A stretch of DNA of 64,000 bases from Streptomyces sp. SID12488. GTDB taxonomy: Bacteria; Actinomycetota; Actinomycetes; Streptomycetales; Streptomycetaceae. A program made the translations under genes and the position numbers. The notes beneath the pieces were generated by a model. It did no database searches and was not told the origin of the DNA. It saw nothing but the letters and a program-made list of their open reading frames with translations. The stretch spans positions 186,001-250,000 of the forward strand of contig NZ_JAAGLT010000004.1 in NCBI RefSeq assembly GCF_010548275.1, read 5' to 3'. Of the stretch, positions 60,243 to 64,000 are shown piece by piece (the first letter of the stretch is position 1; every line of letters begins with the position of its first letter).

Positions 60243-60288
60243 GGTCGTCGTGCGTGAGGTTTTACGAGGGTTATGAGGGTTACGGGGG

Positions 60289-62025
60289 TTACGGGCGCCA
60301 GTTGGCCAGTACGCCCTCGTACAGCTCCGTGTCCGTCAGCTCGCGAGGGGTCGGGCCCGCGTGGAAGAAGGACGTGTTGGACGTCTTGAGCTTGCGGAGG
60401 TAGTCGAAGGCCTTGTTCTCCGGCTCGCCGAAGGCGACGAAGGAGAAGAAGAGGGTGGGGTGCTTCGCCGCCGCCTCCGTGAGGGACTGGGTGGCGGGGG
60501 TCTTGGCGTCCGGGGCGCCGTCCGTCTGGAAGACGATGAGGGCGGGGTGCTCGGTGCCGGACTTCTCGTAGTGCGAGACGACCTCCTCCACGGCTGCGTG
60601 GTAGCTCGTACGGCCCATGCGGCCGAGGGAGGCGTGGAGCTCGTCGATCTTGTTGTCGTGGTCGGGGAGGGTCAGCTCGCCGGTGCCGTCCAGTTCCGTG
60701 GAGAAGAAGACGACGTGGACGGTCGCCTCCGGGTCGAGGTGGGCGGCGAGGGCGAGGGTCTGCTCGCCGAGGGCCTGGGCGGAGCCGTCCTTGTAGTACG
60801 GGCGCATGGAGGAGGAGCGGTCCAGGACGAGGTAGACCTTGGCGGGGGTGTTGTCGAGGTTGAGGGTGGCGAGGGTGGCGGCGGCGGAGTTGTACGCGGT
60901 GAGGAGGCTTGCGGGTACGGCCTCGGACCCGGCCTTGGCTTCGCCGTCGGCCGTGTTCCCATCCGCACCACCCGTGGCGCCTTCGTTCTCGGGTGCGGGT
61001 GGCCCCTGTGGGGCTTCCGCTGCGTCGGCGGCTGCCGGGACCAGGTCCTCAGACTCAGCCTCAGGCGCAGACTCCGGCTCCGGTTCCGGTTCAGGGGTCA
61101 CCTCGGCCACCGGCTCGGGAGCGGGCTCGGGGGTCGGCTCCTCTGCGGCGGGCTCGACCTTGGCCTCGGGCTCGACAACCGCTTCGGCCTCGGGCTCGGT
61201 CTCGGCTTCCGGGGCGACCTCAGTCACCTCGGCCACCGTTTCCTGCTCCGGGGTCGCCTCCTCGGCTACCGGCTCGGCCTCCGGCTCAGGAGTCACCTCG
61301 GCCAGAGGTTCCGGCTCGGGCTCGGGGACTACCTCGGCCACCGGTTCGGGCTCCGGGGTCACCTCGACGACGGGTTCCGGTTCAGGGGTCACCTCGGCGG
61401 CCGGTTCAGCCTCCGGCGCGGTCTCGGCGACCGGCTCTGCCTCTGCCTCTGGCTTGGCCTCTACCTCGGCCACCGGATCTACACCGGTCTCTGCCTCCGG
61501 CTCGACCTCCAGCTCGGCCACCGGCTCAGCTTTGGTCTCTTCCGCGACCTCGGTCTTCGCCTCGGCCTCGACCTCCGCCTCGGCCACCGGCTCCGGCTCG
61601 GTCTCTTCCGCAACCTTGGCGTCGGCCGCAACCGCAACCTCGGGCTCGGTCACCGGCTCGGTCACCGGAGTCACAGGCTCGGCCACCGCCTCAGCCACCG
61701 GAGGTACCGGCTCGGCCGCCGGCTCAGTCACCGGAGCCACCGCCTCAGCCACCGGAGGTACCCGCTCGTCCACCGGCCTGGTCGGCTTGGGGACCGTTAC
61801 GTTGTCGAAGGCTGCCGAGACCAGGTCGTCCACGACCGAGGGGGCCGCTGCGGGCTTCGGTGTCGGGGACTGGGTCAGGGTCGGTTCTGGGGACGGTGCC
61901 GGAATCTTCGGCTCGGCGACCCCCTGCTGAGGAACCGACTCCGCCTCCCGCGCGGGCGCCGCCTCGGCGTCACGCCCCTTGCGTGACTTGCCGAACGCGT
62001 TCCGCAGGAGAGTGAGAATGCCCAT
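60289..62025 (-). CDS. VWA-domain protein with Glu/Pro/Val repeat tract
   Basis: A 578-residue protein. Residues ~1-25 are basic ([14 protein letters not shown]). From ~90 to ~335 is a low-complexity tract of degenerate EPVAEV and PEPEP units. A VWA domain follows (~380-560) with the MIDAS motif DRSSS ([20 protein letters not shown]) and the Thr/Asp of TDGAPDA, resembling TerF/TerY-like VWA domains near tellurium-resistance proteins. It has no signal peptide, so it is probably cytosolic, with the acidic tract as a flexible arm. The DNA encoding the tract is a minisatellite, so length may vary among strains. Confidence 0.8.
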   Translation of the reverse strand: MGILTLLRNAFGKSRKGRDAEAAPAREAESVPQQGVAEPKIPAPSPEPTLTQSPTPKPAAAPSVVDDLVSAAFDNVTVPKPTRPVDERVPPVAEAVAPVTEPAAEPVPPVAEAVAEPVTPVTEPVTEPEVAVAADAKVAEETEPEPVAEAEVEAEAKTEVAEETKAEPVAELEVEPEAETGVDPVAEVEAKPEAEAEPVAETAPEAEPAAEVTPEPEPVVEVTPEPEPVAEVVPEPEPEPLAEVTPEPEAEPVAEEATPEQETVAEVTEVAPEAETEPEAEAVVEPEAKVEPAAEEPTPEPAPEPVAEVTPEPEPEPESAPEAESEDLVPAAADAAEAPQGPPAPENEGATGGADGNTADGEAKAGSEAVPASLLTAYNSAAATLATLNLDNTPAKVYLVLDRSSSMRPYYKDGSAQALGEQTLALAAHLDPEATVHVVFFSTELDGTGELTLPDHDNKIDELHASLGRMGRTSYHAAVEEVVSHYEKSGTEHPALIVFQTDGAPDAKTPATQSLTEAAAKHPTLFFSFVAFGEPENKAFDYLRKLKTSNTSFFHAGPTPRELTDTELYEGVLANWRP

Positions 62026-62357
62026 GTGCGCAACCCTTCACGTGAGTTGTAGCCGTCAATCCCTGGCCAGGACGGACACGTAAGGTTAGCGGTCCGGATT
62101 GACGATCTTGGGCAGGGTCTTTCACGGAACCCGGCGGGCGTCAAGGGCGCCACTTCGCCAACCTCGCGCCCCGCCCCCCAGCAGGCCTCGGCCGGGCCTG
62201 CGGCAGGTCCCGTCCGCGTCTTCCCCGCACTCCAATACCCTTACCGCTCCCACGGGTTCACCCTTCGTTCACCCGGCGTCCCCACCGTCGCACTTCCGTC
62301 CGCCTAGCGTCACGCTGACACCAAAGGCACGTATAGGGACACCATGGGGAGAGTAAA
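62026..62357. other. Divergent region VWA gene / phoX (332 bp)
   Basis: No gene is visible. A PHO box lies at 62256-62277. A -10-like TATAGG is at 62332-62337, 21 bases before the phoX GTG, and GGGGAGAG at 62346-62353 is its ribosome site. Upstream of the VWA gene nothing stands out. Confidence 0.5.
62256..62277 (+). promoter_or_regulatory. PHO box (PhoP direct repeats)
   Basis: GTTCACCCTTC and GTTCACCCGGC are tandem 11-bp direct repeats that fit the Streptomyces PHO box core. Two adjacent repeat units are the minimal PhoP-dimer site. A poorer third unit may follow (GTCCCCACCGT). This predicts induction of the downstream phosphatase under phosphate limitation. Confidence 0.85.
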
Positions 62358-64000
62358 GTGCGCAAGTTGCTGCCGTTGATCGGATCGTCGTCCGGATCGC
62401 ATCCTGGCGGCCGGTCAGCGATGACCTGCCGTTTCCGGTGTGGTGACGCCTGCTTCCACGAGGTTCCCAACACCAGCGCCAACGAGTACCTCGGCGATGT
62501 GATCGCCGGCGCCCTCAGCCGACGTTCCGTGATGCGCGCCGCCGCCGTCGTCACCGTGGCCACCGCGGCCGGTACCGCCGCGAACGTCGTCGGCGCCGAG
62601 GGCGCGGAAGCGGCCACCGCAGCCTCCCACCACCCCTCCCCCTCGCACTCCTCCGTGCCGCGCGGTCTGCGCTTCACCCCCGTCGCGCCCAACACCGCCG
62701 ACGCCGTGACCGTCCCCGGCGGGTATGGCCAGAACGTCGTCATCCGCTGGGGCGAGCCCATACTCCGAGGTGCCCCCGCCTTCGACCCGGAGAAGCAGAC
62801 CGCCGCCGCGCAGGCCGGCCAGTTCGGGTACAACAACGACTTCCTCGCGCTGCTCCCCCTCCACGGGAACCAGAAGCTCCTGGTCGCCAACCACGAGTAC
62901 ACCGACGAGATCCTGATGTTCCGCGGCTACGACGCCGCCAACCCCACCCGCGAGCAGGTCGAGGTCGCCTGGGCGGCGCACGGGCTGTCCGCCGTCGTGG
63001 TCGAGGGCGACCGGCGTACCGGCAAGCTCACCCCCGTACTCCGCCACCCGCTCAACCGTCGTGTCACCGCCACCACCGAGTTCCGGGTCACGGGACCGGC
63101 CGCCGGGTCCGATCTCCTCAAGACCTCCACCGACCCGACCGGGCGGAAGGTCCTCGGCACGCTCAACAACTGCTCCGGGGGTACGACCCCCTGGGGGACC
63201 ACTCTCCACGGCGAGGAGAACTTCAACCAGTACTTCGCCAACGCCTCCCGCGACACCGACAAGCGGTACGGCATCGGCACCGGCGCCACCGAGCGCAAGT
63301 GGGAGCGGTTCGACAAGCGGTTCGACGTCGCCCAGGAGCCCAACGAGGTCCACCGGTTCGGTTACGTTGTGGAGTTCGATCCGTACGATCCCTCCTCCAC
63401 GCCCCGCAAGCACACCGCCCTCGGACGCTTCAAGCACGAGGCCGCCACCATCCGGCTGACCTCCGACGGGCGTCCCGTCGTCTACACGGGCGACGACGAG
63501 CGCTTCGACTACTTCTACAAGTTCGTGAGCAGCAAGCGGATGCGGCACGGGGACTCGCGCTCCGTCCGGGAGCACAACCTCTCCCTCCTCGACGAGGGCA
63601 CGCTGTACGTCGCCAAGCTCACCGGTGACTCCCCCGCCATCGAGATCGACGGAAGCGGGAAGCTGCCCGCCGACGGTGAGTTCGACGGCAGCGGTACGTG
63701 GATCCCGCTGGCGACCGCCACCGCCAAGGGGGCCGTCTCGCACGTCGACGGCATGACCGCCGAGGAGGTCTTCGTCTTCACGCGGCTCGCCGGGGACAAG
63801 GTCGGCGCGACCAAGATGGACCGGCCCGAGGACATCGAGCCCAACCCGGTCACCGGCAAGGTCTATGTCGCCCTCACCAACAACACCAACCGTGGCAAGG
63901 CCGGCTTCGCCGCCACCGACGAGGCCAACCCGCGCAACTCCAACAAGCACGGGCAGATCCTGGAGCTGACCGAGCGCTGGAACCGCGCCGAGAGCACCTC
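62358..64000 (+). CDS. phoX: PhoX-family alkaline phosphatase (3' partial)
   Basis: The reading frame runs off the window after 547 codons. It begins at the GTG 62358 after GGGGAGAG. The N-terminus has a cysteine cluster (CRFRCGDACFHEVPNTSANE) and then a twin-arginine signal (LSRRSVMRAAAVVTVATAAG). The PhoX/DUF839 propeller shows LVANHEYTDEILMF, GTTLHGEENFNQYF and VYTGDDERFDYFYKF, which carry Ca/Fe-binding acidic residues, and MDRPEDIEPNPVTGKVYVAL. It would hydrolyse phosphate monoesters outside the membrane. PHO box control is predicted. The C-terminus is not visible. Confidence 0.92.
   Translation, partial: MRKLLPLIGSSSGSHPGGRSAMTCRFRCGDACFHEVPNTSANEYLGDVIAGALSRRSVMRAAAVVTVATAAGTAANVVGAEGAEAATAASHHPSPSHSSVPRGLRFTPVAPNTADAVTVPGGYGQNVVIRWGEPILRGAPAFDPEKQTAAAQAGQFGYNNDFLALLPLHGNQKLLVANHEYTDEILMFRGYDAANPTREQVEVAWAAHGLSAVVVEGDRRTGKLTPVLRHPLNRRVTATTEFRVTGPAAGSDLLKTSTDPTGRKVLGTLNNCSGGTTPWGTTLHGEENFNQYFANASRDTDKRYGIGTGATERKWERFDKRFDVAQEPNEVHRFGYVVEFDPYDPSSTPRKHTALGRFKHEAATIRLTSDGRPVVYTGDDERFDYFYKFVSSKRMRHGDSRSVREHNLSLLDEGTLYVAKLTGDSPAIEIDGSGKLPADGEFDGSGTWIPLATATAKGAVSHVDGMTAEEVFVFTRLAGDKVGATKMDRPEDIEPNPVTGKVYVALTNNTNRGKAGFAATDEANPRNSNKHGQILELTERWNRAEST

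Noticed and set aside
1..64000. tRNA, rRNA or riboswitch genes
   Set aside because: None recognised by eye; a covariance-model search was not possible, so small RNAs could be missed.

Overview
The window is about 64 kb of very high-GC DNA whose content is typical of the core chromosome of a Streptomyces species. It carries two branched-chain 2-oxoacid dehydrogenase operons (bkdABC and bkdFGH), a bacterial proteasome activator, PASTA and non-PASTA Ser/Thr kinases, a SpoIIE/PP2C phosphatase with PAS, GAF and ATPase domains, DUF397 and BRO-domain proteins, a Streptomyces K15-type DD-transpeptidase, Tat-exported enzymes and frequent GTG starts. Three ParB-binding parS sites (TGTTTCACGTGAAACA type; two exact, one with a 1-base change) suggest the segment lies close to the replication origin. 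From memory the gene order resembles the S. coelicolor aspS-metG-bkd region; I could not check this.

Layout. 1-2.2 kb: an HTTM membrane protein and a TrmH-type RNA methyltransferase. 2.2-6.2 kb: phenylacetate genes paaN and paaH, divergent, with a TetR regulator coupled to paaH. 6.2-10.4 kb: an Lrp/AsnC regulator divergent from bkdABC. 10.4-14 kb: a MobA-like nucleotidyltransferase, a MoeA-like protein and a potassium channel, with two parS sites at the moeA/channel junction. 14-18.2 kb: an ABC-2 exporter, a quinone oxidoreductase, a small lipoprotein and the proteasome activator Bpa. 18.3-25 kb: two divergent Ser/Thr kinases, a phosphotransferase, a PNPOx-fold protein and a NarL-type response regulator. 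25-29.9 kb: bkdFGH, a strong bidirectional terminator and the convergent DD-transpeptidase. 30-45.5 kb: a series of short metabolic and regulatory units (GntR-MFS, mycothiol-dependent-enzyme-like protein, nitrilase, LURP-one protein, AraC regulator, cupin, M18 aminopeptidase, FadE5-type acyl-CoA dehydrogenase, dioxygenase-like lipoprotein, SseB, large secreted protein, pirin). 45.6-47 kb: a small accessory patch (DUF397, BRO). 47-52.7 kb: a P450, the SpoIIE phosphatase, a long parS palindrome and aspS. 52.8-54.9 kb: two tandem Tat-exported intradiol dioxygenase-like proteins with an iron-box-like site between them. 55.6-60.1 kb: two different full-length methionyl-tRNA synthetases flanking a VapBC-type toxin-antitoxin pair. 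60.3-64 kb: a VWA protein with a long Glu/Pro/Val repeat tract, then a PhoX-type phosphatase behind a PHO box, cut by the window end.

How the genes fit together. Both bkd operons have E1alpha, E1beta and E2 but no E3, so they must share a lipoamide dehydrogenase encoded elsewhere. They would supply branched acyl-CoA starters for fatty acid and polyketide synthesis and catabolise Val/Ile/Leu. The same TetR-type half-site pair (ACCGAAC-RATCGGT) lies between paaN and paaH and again upstream of bkdA, suggesting joint control of phenylacetate and branched-chain catabolism. Many genes are translationally coupled through ATGA or TGATG overlaps.

Most likely to repay follow-up: the doubled MetRS genes around vapBC, the tandem secreted dioxygenases with their iron box and matched upstream motifs, the parS sites built into gene starts and ends, the shared TetR operator, and interspersed repeat sequence that has been absorbed into the reading frames of bkdC and the trmH-like gene. 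I found no tRNA, rRNA, CRISPR array, insertion sequence or complete prophage.
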